NCBI GenBank assembly: GCA_030535815.1
Contig: JAUNRD010000064.1
Location: 1 to 8,202, forward strand
DNA: 8,202 nucleotides
Direction: 5' to 3'
Origin: Clostridia bacterium
GTDB taxonomy: Bacteria; Bacillota; Clostridia; CAKSNL01; HGM11501
Below the pieces are notes generated by a model. It was not told the DNA's origin. It did not search any database and worked only from the letters and a program-made list of their open reading frames with translations. A program made the position numbers and the translations under genes. Shown in pieces: positions 1 through 6,017 of this stretch. Every line of letters starts with the position of its first letter. Positions within the stretch are counted from its first letter, which is position 1.

Positions 1-2
1 TT

Positions 3-1451
3 GCCCTTCTTAAAGACTATGTAACCTATATGCACATAAAGGATGCAAAGGAAGACGGCAGTGTTGTTCCTGCAGGATATGGCGAGGGAAATGTTTCCTG
101 GATACTGGGCGAGCTTGAAAAGATGGGCTATTACGGCTTTTTAAGCTTAGAGCCTCACCTCGGCGCATTTACGGGACTTTCCGACATTGACGACACCGCA
201 AACGAAACGGTAAGTAAGGAAAAGAGCGATGAGGCTAAATTCGCTCTTGCTTACGAATCACTTAAAAACGCTTTGAAGGAGGCAGGACACAATATGAATA
301 AGGTAAAAATGGGTATTATCGGCTTTGGTAATATGGGTATGCAGCACGCAAGAAACATCACAGAAGGAAAAGTTCCCAAGATGGAGCTTGCGGCAATCTG
401 CGATATAGACCCGGAAAAGGCGGCAAAGGCAAAGGCTGACTATAAAGTTCCCACATTTACGGATGCAGAAGAAATGATGAAATCCGGCCTTTGCGATTCA
501 GTTTTAATCGCAATCCCCCACTATGACCACTCTCCCTATGCGATTATGGCGTTCGAGCTTGGCTTAAACGTACTTACGGAAAAGCCTGCCGGCGTTCACA
601 CCAAGCAGGTACTGGAAATGAACGAGGCTGCCAAAAAGAGCGGTAAGGTTTTCGGAATTATGTTCAACCAGAGAACCAACCCCATGTATCAGAAGCTTCG
701 TGAAATGATAAAATCCGGTGAGCTTGGTCACATCAAGAGAATTTCCTGGATAGTTACCGACTGGTACCGTTCCAATGCATATCACAAGAGTGCAACCTGG
801 CGTTCAACCTGGGACAAGGAAGGCGGCGGAACACTTGTTAATCAGAACCCCCATCAGCTTGACCTGTGGCAGTGGATGTTCGGTATGCCCGATACAGTTT
901 ATGCAGACTGCTCCTTCGGTAAGTATCACGATATTGATGTTGACGACGAGGTTACTGCATACCTTACATATAAAAACGGCACAACCGGTACATATATAAC
1001 CTCCACAGCCGAGGCTCCCGGTACAAACCGCCTTGAAATTGCCTGCGACGCGGGTAAAATCGTTATCGAAAGCGGAAAAATGATATTTAAGAAATTAAAG
1101 CAGGCAGAACCCGAATTTGATAAGACAAATACCGTTCCCTTCGCCTGCCCCGAATATCAGGATGTTCTTATGGACGTTTCAGGCAGCGGCCCTCAGCACG
1201 TCGGCATCCTAAACGACTATGCAGAAGCTGTTCTTAACGGTACTCCCTTGCTTGCTCCCGGCGAAGAAGGCATAAACGGAGTTACCCTTGCAAGTGCAAT
1301 GTATTTATCCACCTGGAGAGGCGTTGAGACCATTGACCTCAATGATTTCCCTCATCAGGAATTTTATGAGAGACTGATGGAAAAGGCAGCCAATGCCAAA
1401 GAAAAGACAGGCGTTAAGAGCCAGACCGTTGACATTGACGGCACATATTGA
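3..1451 (+). CDS. Sugar-phosphate isomerase (C-terminal part) fused in frame to a Gfo/Idh/MocA oxidoreductase; 5' end outside window
   Basis: The reading frame is open from the left edge, so the gene starts upstream; the ATG at 30 is internal. Numbering from that ATG, residues 1-87 are the tail of a xylose-isomerase-like TIM barrel: the HIKD motif at 2-5, a GYGEG turn, and SLEPH with Glu41 as likely metal ligand. The usual closing helix (FALAYESLKNAL) follows. There is no stop. From Met89 a complete NAD(P)-dependent Gfo/Idh/MocA enzyme follows: Rossmann GFGNMG (98-103), the EKPA motif at 184-187 with catalytic-type Lys185, and GGG...NQNPHQLD with His275 and Asp278. That part (385 residues) is of normal family length. 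An SD site stands just before Met89, so the oxidoreductase may also be made alone. The substrate is unknown; the context points to sugar acids. Domain calls are strong. Whether this is a true fusion or a recently lost stop is undecided. Confidence 0.85.
   Translation, partial: ALLKDYVTYMHIKDAKEDGSVVPAGYGEGNVSWILGELEKMGYYGFLSLEPHLGAFTGLSDIDDTANETVSKEKSDEAKFALAYESLKNALKEAGHNMNKVKMGIIGFGNMGMQHARNITEGKVPKMELAAICDIDPEKAAKAKADYKVPTFTDAEEMMKSGLCDSVLIAIPHYDHSPYAIMAFELGLNVLTEKPAGVHTKQVLEMNEAAKKSGKVFGIMFNQRTNPMYQKLREMIKSGELGHIKRISWIVTDWYRSNAYHKSATWRSTWDKEGGGTLVNQNPHQLDLWQWMFGMPDTVYADCSFGKYHDIDVDDEVTAYLTYKNGTTGTYITSTAEAPGTNRLEIACDAGKIVIESGKMIFKKLKQAEPEFDKTNTVPFACPEYQDVLMDVSGSGPQHVGILNDYAEAVLNGTPLLAPGEEGINGVTLASAMYLSTWRGVETIDLNDFPHQEFYERLMEKAANAKEKTGVKSQTVDIDGTY
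276..282 (+). promoter_or_regulatory. Internal ribosome binding site before the oxidoreductase half
   Basis: A full AAGGAGG lies 11 nt upstream of the in-frame ATG at 294, exactly at the boundary between the isomerase tail and the Rossmann domain. It suggests that the two halves descend from separate genes, and that internal initiation could still give a free oxidoreductase of 385 residues. The spacing is slightly long. Confidence 0.6.
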
Positions 1452-1452
1452 T

Positions 1453-1458
1453 GGGAGG
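1453..1458 (+). promoter_or_regulatory. Ribosome binding site setting the start at 1466
   Basis: GGGAGG lies 7 nt upstream of the ATG at 1466. The in-frame TTG at 1448 and ATG at 1451 overlap the previous stop and would place this purine tract inside the coding region, so they are poor start choices. Confidence 0.75.
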
Positions 1459-1465
1459 AATTAAA

Positions 1466-2236
1466 ATGGATAAAAGAATAGGCGCACAGCTATATACCTT
1501 AAGAGATTTCTGCAAAACTGCAGAAGACCTTGATTCCACCCTTGAAAGGGTAAGTGCAATCGGCTATAAAATCCTTCAGGTTTCCGGTGTCGGCCCCATT
1601 CCCGCTAAGGAAATAAGGGAAATTGCCGATAAGTACAACCTTGAAATCAAGCTTACCCACAGAGGTTTTCCCGAATTTACCAAAAACCTCGACGCTCTGG
1701 TTGAGTTTCATAAAACATTGGGTGCCGATTTTGCAGGCCTCGGTATGATTCCCACCGAATATCTGAAGTCAAAAGAAGCCCTGATGGAATTTGTAAAGAT
1801 TATGAGCGATGCGGCAGTTGAGCTTTCCAGAAACGGCCTTGGTTTATCCTATCACAACCACGCAGTAGAATTTGCAAAGCTTGACGGAGAATATGTTTTC
1901 GATACCATACTTAACAATACCCCCGAATGTCTTAAGTTTATGGTGGACGTTCACTGGGTTGCTGTAGGCGGTGTGGACCCCGCAAAATGGCTCCTTCACT
2001 GCAAGGACAGATTGAGCGGCGTTCACTTTAAGGACTATAAAATTCTTTCCGGTACAAACACTCCCAGATTTGCGGAGGTTATGGAAGGCAACTTAAACTG
2101 GGATGAAATTTTTGATGCCTGCGAAAAGGCAAACGCACCCTATGCTTTTGTTGAGCAGGACGATTGCTATGGCGCTGACCCCTTCCTCTGCATGGAAAAG
2201 AGCTATAAAAATCTTACAAAGAAGGGATTTAATTGA
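1466..2236 (+). CDS. Sugar-phosphate isomerase/epimerase, IolE-like TIM barrel
   Basis: A complete 256-residue protein of the xylose-isomerase-like TIM-barrel superfamily (IolE, sugar phosphate isomerases, AP endonuclease 2 fold), of normal length. It opens with IGAQLYTLRD, typical of the first strand. Metal-site motifs are in the expected order: YHNHAVEF with Glu135, MVDVHW with Asp161 and His163, GVHFKD with His187, and FVEQD with Glu230. Members isomerise, epimerise or dehydrate sugars and keto-sugars with a divalent metal; some act on 3-keto-glycosides. The exact substrate cannot be read from sequence. It lies 14 nt after the fusion gene, and its TGA stop overlaps the next gene's TTG start, which implies coupled translation with the second oxidoreductase. 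It is much more complete than the isomerase remnant at the window's left edge, and the two share the H-x-K-D pattern. Confidence 0.87.
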   Translation: MDKRIGAQLYTLRDFCKTAEDLDSTLERVSAIGYKILQVSGVGPIPAKEIREIADKYNLEIKLTHRGFPEFTKNLDALVEFHKTLGADFAGLGMIPTEYLKSKEALMEFVKIMSDAAVELSRNGLGLSYHNHAVEFAKLDGEYVFDTILNNTPECLKFMVDVHWVAVGGVDPAKWLLHCKDRLSGVHFKDYKILSGTNTPRFAEVMEGNLNWDEIFDACEKANAPYAFVEQDDCYGADPFLCMEKSYKNLTKKGFN

Positions 2237-3213
2237 TTAAGAATATTTGCATCGTAGGCTACGGTTGCATAGCACCCGTACACGCCGCAGCACTTTTAAA
2301 ACTCCCCGAAGAAGTAAAAATTTACGCCATCTGCGATATTGTCAGGGAAAGAGCAGATAAGGGCGCAGAAAAATACGGCGCAAAGGCATATTACAGCATA
2401 GACGAAGCCCTTAAAGATGAGGCGATAGATGTTTTTCACATCTGCACACCCCACTATCTTCACTTCCCTATGACCGAAAAGTGCCTTGCCAAAGGCAAAA
2501 TGGTGGTTTCGGAAAAGCCCCTTGTTATGACAAAGGATGAGCTTTCAAAGGTTTCAGCCTTTAAGGATTCTGATCTTTACTGCATTTTCCAGAACCGTAC
2601 CAATAACTCCGTTCAGAAGCTTAAGGAAATTATTGATTCTGATAAAACCTTAGGCAAGCTTACGGGAATCCGTGCTATTATGACCTGGAAGAGAACCGCT
2701 GCATATTATAGAAGCGGCCCCTGGAGAGGAAAAATCGCAACCGAAGGCGGCGGCGTACTTATAAATCAGTCCATCCACACCCTTGATTTAATGTGTTTAT
2801 TCGGCGGAAAGGTAGTATCTGCCGAGGCGAAGATGTCCAACCACTCCTTAAAAGGAGAAATTGAGGTTGAGGACACGGTGGAGGCTTACGTAAAGTTTGA
2901 AAACGGTGCATCGGGCATATTCTATGCCACCAACGCAAACGCTTTCGACTCCCCCACCATACTTGACATTTCCTTTGAAAACGCCTCCTTCCGCTATATT
3001 GACGGAAGGCTCTACAAGGGCGGAGAGCTTCTTGCCTCCGATACCGCAGATGCTCCCGGTAAGGCTTGCTGGGGAAGCGGCCACGAAAGAGAATTTTTCA
3101 ACATATACAAGGGAAATTCTCCCCTTAAATACAAGGATGTTGAAAACACCTTAAAAACCGTTTTCGCCTTTTACGAAAGTGCGAAAAACGACGGAAAGGA
3201 GATTATTTTATGA
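2233..3213 (+). CDS. Gfo/Idh/MocA family oxidoreductase (second copy in operon)
   Basis: A 326-residue NAD(P)-dependent dehydrogenase of the Gfo/Idh/MocA family, likely cytoplasmic and acting on a cyclic sugar or polyol. The Rossmann motif reads GYGCIA (9-14), with Ala in place of the third Gly. The SEKPL motif carries Glu94-Lys95-Pro96, and GGGVLINQSIHTLD carries the catalytic-type His182 and Asp185. The start is TTG at 2233: no ATG occurs before the Rossmann strand, the motif begins at residue 9 as usual, and a GAAGGGA site sits 5 nt upstream. It overlaps the preceding stop by 4 nt (TTGA) and the following uxuA start by 4 nt (ATGA). It is a distant paralogue of the oxidoreductase at 294-1451, sharing NRTN near the domain boundary and the GGG-x-LxNQ-xxH-xxD block, and about 60 residues shorter. 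The substrate is unknown. Confidence 0.87.
   Translation: MIKNICIVGYGCIAPVHAAALLKLPEEVKIYAICDIVRERADKGAEKYGAKAYYSIDEALKDEAIDVFHICTPHYLHFPMTEKCLAKGKMVVSEKPLVMTKDELSKVSAFKDSDLYCIFQNRTNNSVQKLKEIIDSDKTLGKLTGIRAIMTWKRTAAYYRSGPWRGKIATEGGGVLINQSIHTLDLMCLFGGKVVSAEAKMSNHSLKGEIEVEDTVEAYVKFENGASGIFYATNANAFDSPTILDISFENASFRYIDGRLYKGGELLASDTADAPGKACWGSGHEREFFNIYKGNSPLKYKDVENTLKTVFAFYESAKNDGKEIIL
3195..3201 (+). promoter_or_regulatory. Ribosome binding site for uxuA
   Basis: AAAGGAG lies 8 nt before the ATG at 3210, inside the 3' end of the preceding gene. The start overlaps the upstream stop as ATGA, a classic arrangement for translational coupling. Confidence 0.65.
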
Positions 3214-4247
3214 AAATGACCATGCGCTGGTACGGCCACGACGACCCCGTTACGCTGTCCCACATTAAGCAGATTCCCAATGTTACAGGCATTGTTTCTG
3301 CAATTTACGATATTCCCGTTGGAGAGGTATGGCCCTTAGACCGTATCTTAAAGCTTAAAGAGGATATTGAAAAGGAAGGTCTCACGCTTTCCGTTATCGA
3401 AAGTGTTCCCGTTCACGAGGATATCAAGATGGGTACGGGCAAGCGTGACTACTACATAAAGAACTACGCCGAAACCTTAAGAAATTTAGGTAAAGCAGGA
3501 ATTGACTGTGTATGCTACAACTTTATGCCCGTTTTCGACTGGACAAGAACCGAGCTAAAGCACTTAAATCCCGACGGTTCAAACTCCCTTTCCTATGTGC
3601 ACGAAACCGCAATGGCGATGGATCCCTTAAAGGGCGATTTATCCCTTCCCGGCTGGGACTCCTCCTACACAAAGGACGAGATGCAGTCGCTCCTTCGCAC
3701 CTATGCAAATATTTCCGAGAAGGATTTATGGACAAATCTTAAGTATTTCTTAGACGGTGTTATGCCTGCGGCAGAGGAAGCGGGAGTAAATATGGCAATC
3801 CATCCCGATGATCCCCCCTTCCCCATTTTCGGACTTCCGAGGGTTATCACCAACAAGGAAAACTTAATCCGCTTCTTAAAGCTTTACGATAAGCCCTGCA
3901 ACGGTCTTACCCTTTGCACAGGTTCTCTCGGCGTACTTGAGTCCAACGACATAATTGATATGATTCACACCTTCCCCGACAGAATCCACTTTGCCCACAT
4001 AAGAAATATCAAGAGAGAAAACGAGTGCGACTTTACCGAAACCGCCCACAAGACAGAGTGCGGCTCTCTTGACATTTACGGCATTGTAAGAGCATATTGC
4101 GAAGAAAAGTGGGACGGTTATGTTCGTCCCGACCACGGCAGAATGATATGGGGCGAGGAAGGCAGATTTGGCTATGGCTTATTTGACAGAGCCCTTGGTG
4201 CCACATACCTTTCCGGTTTATTTGAAGCCGTTGAAAAAACTTTATAA
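3210..4247 (+). CDS. uxuA: Mannonate dehydratase UxuA
   Basis: UxuA (EC 4.2.1.8) dehydrates D-mannonate to 2-keto-3-deoxy-D-gluconate, a cytoplasmic step of glucuronate breakdown. The protein has 345 residues, in the shorter Gram-positive range, and is full length. It opens with the family-typical MKMTMRWYGHDDPV and carries YDIPVGEVWP, VIESVPVHED and CYNFMPVFDWTRT. The metal site is intact: His198 in IHPDDPP, Cys236 in LCTGS, His263 in FAHIRN and Asp308 in RPDHGR. His309 and Tyr322 fit the acid/base residues described for the Streptococcus suis enzyme, where the ligands are His198, Cys237, His266 and Asp310. It overlaps the upstream oxidoreductase by 4 nt and precedes the SDR by 14 nt. Identification is firm; it anchors the reading of the whole operon as uronate catabolism. 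Confidence 0.96.
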   Translation: MKMTMRWYGHDDPVTLSHIKQIPNVTGIVSAIYDIPVGEVWPLDRILKLKEDIEKEGLTLSVIESVPVHEDIKMGTGKRDYYIKNYAETLRNLGKAGIDCVCYNFMPVFDWTRTELKHLNPDGSNSLSYVHETAMAMDPLKGDLSLPGWDSSYTKDEMQSLLRTYANISEKDLWTNLKYFLDGVMPAAEEAGVNMAIHPDDPPFPIFGLPRVITNKENLIRFLKLYDKPCNGLTLCTGSLGVLESNDIIDMIHTFPDRIHFAHIRNIKRENECDFTETAHKTECGSLDIYGIVRAYCEEKWDGYVRPDHGRMIWGEEGRFGYGLFDRALGATYLSGLFEAVEKTL

Positions 4248-4248
4248 G

Positions 4249-4253
4249 AAGGA
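4249..4253 (+). promoter_or_regulatory. Ribosome binding site for the SDR gene
   Basis: AAGGA begins directly after the uxuA stop and stands 8 nt before the ATG at 4262, within a 14-nt intergenic gap. Confidence 0.55.
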
Positions 4254-4261
4254 ATGATATT

Positions 4262-5116
4262 ATGACTAAATTACCTTTTGAAACAGACCTTTCATCATCT
4301 GTTGCGGTTATCACAGGCGGTGCAGGCGTTATCTGCTCATCCTTTGCAAAAACCGTGGCAAAGGCAGGAGCAAAGGTTGCCGTTCTTGACTTAAACGGCG
4401 ATGCGGCAAAGGCACTTGCCGATGAAATCAATGCAGAGGGCGGATGCGCAATAGGATTATCTGCCAACGTGCTTGATAAACAGAGCCTCACTGAAGCGAA
4501 GAAAGCAGTAAACGATGCCTTTGGCAAGGTTGACATTTTAATAAACGGTGCAGGCGGAAACAACCCCAAGGGCACAACCTCGGCAGAATATTATGAAATG
4601 GGTGACGAGGACAAGGAAGACCTTGTTTCCTTCTTTGATTTAGACCCCTCGGGAATCGAATTTGTGTTTAACTTAAACTTCTTAGGCACACTTCTTCCCA
4701 CCCAGATATTTGCCAAGGATATGGTGGGAAACGAAAGAGCAACCATCGTTAATATTTCATCTATGAACGCCTTTACTCCCCTTACAAAAATTCCTGCATA
4801 TTCAGGCGCCAAGGCTGCGGTTTCAAACTTCACCCAGTGGCTCTCAGTACATTTTTCCAAGGTCGGCATAAGAGTAAATGCAATTGCTCCGGGATTTTTC
4901 CTGACCAATCAGAACAGAGGGCTTCTTCTTAAGGAAGACGGAAGCTTAACTCCCCGCTCCGAAAAGATTTTATCCCAGACTCCCTTCGGAAGATTCGGCG
5001 ATGTATCCGAGCTTTCGGGAACTTTATTATACCTTTTAACCTACGAAGCATCAAGCTTTGTATCCGGAATTGTAATCCCCGTTGACGGCGGCTTCTCCGC
5101 ATACTCGGGTGTATAA
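4262..5116 (+). CDS. uxuB: SDR oxidoreductase, probable D-fructuronate reductase (UxuB/YjmF type)
   Basis: A 284-residue classical short-chain dehydrogenase. The nucleotide-binding loop is TGGAGVI (18-24), Asp43 at the end of the second strand suggests NAD(H) preference, and NGAGG (95-99) is the usual NAG element. The catalytic set is Asn139, Ser167, Tyr180 and Lys184 (YSGAK). A longer insert at about 100-135, rich in acidic and aromatic residues, resembles the SDRs that sit beside uxuA in Bacillus and Clostridia (B. subtilis YjmF/UxuB). Those reduce D-fructuronate to D-mannonate, the substrate of UxuA; this differs from the long-chain UxuB of E. coli. Position immediately after uxuA supports the role. 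The SDR family call is near certain; the substrate is inferred from context, and a related keto-acid or a 2-keto-gluconate type substrate remains possible. It is the last gene of the operon, followed by a terminator. Confidence 0.85.
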   Translation: MTKLPFETDLSSSVAVITGGAGVICSSFAKTVAKAGAKVAVLDLNGDAAKALADEINAEGGCAIGLSANVLDKQSLTEAKKAVNDAFGKVDILINGAGGNNPKGTTSAEYYEMGDEDKEDLVSFFDLDPSGIEFVFNLNFLGTLLPTQIFAKDMVGNERATIVNISSMNAFTPLTKIPAYSGAKAAVSNFTQWLSVHFSKVGIRVNAIAPGFFLTNQNRGLLLKEDGSLTPRSEKILSQTPFGRFGDVSELSGTLLYLLTYEASSFVSGIVIPVDGGFSAYSGV

Positions 5117-5126
5117 TTACGTAAAC

Positions 5127-5161
5127 AAAAAACGTCTAAGGGATATCCCTTACACGTTTTT
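5127..5161. terminator. Bidirectional rho-independent terminator between convergent units
   Basis: The inner stem is the perfect palindrome TAAGGGAT/ATCCCTTA (5137-5152). After one C/C mismatch it extends to AAAAACGT (5128-5135) pairing with ACGTTTTT (5154-5161). The 3' side runs into TTTTT on the + strand and the 5' A-tract (5127-5132) gives UUUUUU on the - strand. It lies 11 nt after the SDR stop and 11 nt beyond the lipoprotein stop at 5172, so it can end transcription from both sides. Confidence 0.85.
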
Positions 5162-5171
5162 ATTTAGTTTT

Positions 5172-5636
5172 TTAATCCAAGCTTATGCTTTCGATGTACC
5201 ACTTTTCCGTATAATACACGCAGTTAAAAGTAGCTTCCTTTGCCTTTTTCTCATCAGCGGTACCGTACCTCACAGTAGTTTTTACCGAAGCGGCAGTTCC
5301 GTTTGCCATAATATCTCCGACTTTTATTTCCAAAGACTTAAAGAAATCAATTCCGCCTTCCCATCCGCTTCCAAGCATTGCTTCCGAAAGACTGTCTAAA
5401 AGTTCTTCGGTTGACTTGTCCGTGAATATCTCTGCAATTCCCACAGCCATTTTCACTTTTTCGGAAACTTTCGGAGTTATACAGTCAAGTATTCCGTTTA
5501 TGTCCATTTTGTTGCAGGCATTTTCAAAGTTATTTATAAGTCCCTTTATTTCAAAATTTGTCTTACAACCGGTGAAGCTTAAAAGCATTACCGCAAGTAT
5601 GAGAAAGGCAACAATCCCTTTAACTTTCTTTTTCAT
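5172..5636 (-). CDS. Small lipoprotein, NTF2-like outline, function unknown
   Basis: A 154-residue protein with a type II signal peptide: a Lys-rich start (MKKKVKG), a hydrophobic stretch to about residue 20, and the lipobox FTGC with the lipidated Cys24. Phe at -3 is not the most common residue, but the pattern is otherwise good. The mature part begins with two helical segments (about 30-70) containing FENACNKMDINGIL, and ends with beta-strand-like stretches closing in EKWYIESISLD. This layout resembles NTF2-like/DUF4878-type lipoproteins common in Clostridia, which have no fixed function. It probably sits on the outer face of the membrane. The ATG at 5636 is preceded by an AAAGAGAG purine run about 6 nt away. 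The gene starts 37 nt after the stop of the zinc-site membrane protein, so the two are probably co-transcribed. Confidence 0.78.
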   Translation of the reverse strand: MKKKVKGIVAFLILAVMLLSFTGCKTNFEIKGLINNFENACNKMDINGILDCITPKVSEKVKMAVGIAEIFTDKSTEELLDSLSEAMLGSGWEGGIDFFKSLEIKVGDIMANGTAASVKTTVRYGTADEKKAKEATFNCVYYTEKWYIESISLD

Positions 5637-5673
5637 ATAAATCTCTCTTTCAGATATACTGCCTAAAGAATTA

Positions 5674-5961
5674 TCAGCTGAATAAATCTATAAGCAAGGT
5701 AACAGGATCTTTGAACAAAGGTCTTCTGTACTCATCCACACTCTTTCCTACCAAAGAAGAAATCGCATGCTGCAATTCTGCGCAATCTTTGCAGATTACA
5801 TAATCATCTTCGCTGATTGCTTCCATTACAATATTTGCATCGTATCCGGGACCGAAAAACATCTTATCGCAATCATCGCAAGTGTTAATGTAATACGGAA
5901 TGTATGCAACAAGTAACACTGCAACGAGCAAAGCAATTACAAGTTTAATTATTTTTTTCAT
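5674..5961 (-). CDS. Small membrane-anchored protein with CxxC/CxxC zinc site
   Basis: A 95-residue protein, function not recognised. One hydrophobic helix (about residues 4-23, after MKKIIK) acts as a signal anchor. It is followed by a CDDC pair (Cys28, Cys31), 25 intervening residues with a FFGPGY turn, and a CKDC pair (Cys57, Cys60), then His65. This is a zinc-ribbon or treble-clef arrangement. The tail VGKSVDEYRRPLF is polar and ends in a short hydrophobic run. By the positive-inside rule the zinc site faces outwards, which is unusual for a four-Cys zinc knuckle. The chosen start has GGAG 7 nt upstream; an in-frame ATG at 5991 lies inside the hairpin and would put charged residues before the helix. 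The gene follows the large peptidase/transglutaminase gene, whose zinc site has a similar CxxC...CxxC plan. Confidence 0.75.
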   Translation of the reverse strand: MKKIIKLVIALLVAVLLVAYIPYYINTCDDCDKMFFGPGYDANIVMEAISEDDYVICKDCAELQHAISSLVGKSVDEYRRPLFKDPVTLLIDLFS

Positions 5962-5968
5962 AATAATT

Positions 5969-5972
5969 CTCC
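5969..5972 (-). promoter_or_regulatory. Ribosome binding site setting the start at 5961
   Basis: On the - strand GGAG stands 7 nt before the ATG at 5961. It favours this start over the in-frame ATG at 5991, which falls within the stem of the hairpin and has no such site. Confidence 0.6.
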
Positions 5973-5979
5973 ATTCTGT

Positions 5980-6013
5980 AAACTCTGCCATTCTTTTAAG
6001 AATGGCAGAGTTT
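5980..6013 (-). terminator. Perfect 16-bp hairpin after the large gene (terminator or attenuator)
   Basis: AAACTCTGCCATTCTT (5980-5995) pairs without mismatch with 5998-6013, leaving a 2-nt loop (about 4 nt in practice, after opening the closing pair). It lies 4 nt after the stop of the large - strand gene. The stem itself ends in A/T pairs, but on the - strand only GTTTAC follows, a weak U-tract. It may therefore terminate only in part, or protect the 3' end of the upstream message while letting some transcription reach the two small genes. Confidence 0.65.
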
Positions 6014-6017
6014 TAAA

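Noticed and set aside
416..440. Short AAGGCA-like repeats near 416-440
   Set aside because: They encode the helix EKAAKAKAD of the Rossmann domain; codon repetition explains them, with no sign of a separate repeat element.
1448..1465. Earlier TTG (1448) and ATG (1451) starts for the IolE-like gene
   Set aside because: They overlap the previous stop and lie before or within the GGGAGG site, which is ideally spaced for the ATG at 1466. The added residues MMGGIK match nothing in the family.
3512..3742. Overlapping frames on both strands within uxuA
   Set aside because: These are shadows of the conserved uxuA frame, and their Arg-rich translations are typical of off-frame reading.
4033..4575. 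180-codon open frame on the - strand
   Set aside because: It is antisense to the end of uxuA and the start of the SDR gene, both with clear motifs. Its Pro/Ser/Ala-rich translation has no domain and spans a real gene boundary, so it is a shadow.
5082..5399. + strand frame crossing the SDR end and the terminator
   Set aside because: It starts inside the SDR gene, runs through the hairpin and continues antisense to the lipoprotein gene. The translation has no domain features.
5962..5991. ATG at 5991 as start of the small zinc protein
   Set aside because: It lies inside the arm of the 16-bp hairpin, has no ribosome binding site, and would add a charged leader before the membrane helix. The ATG at 5961 has GGAG 7 nt upstream.
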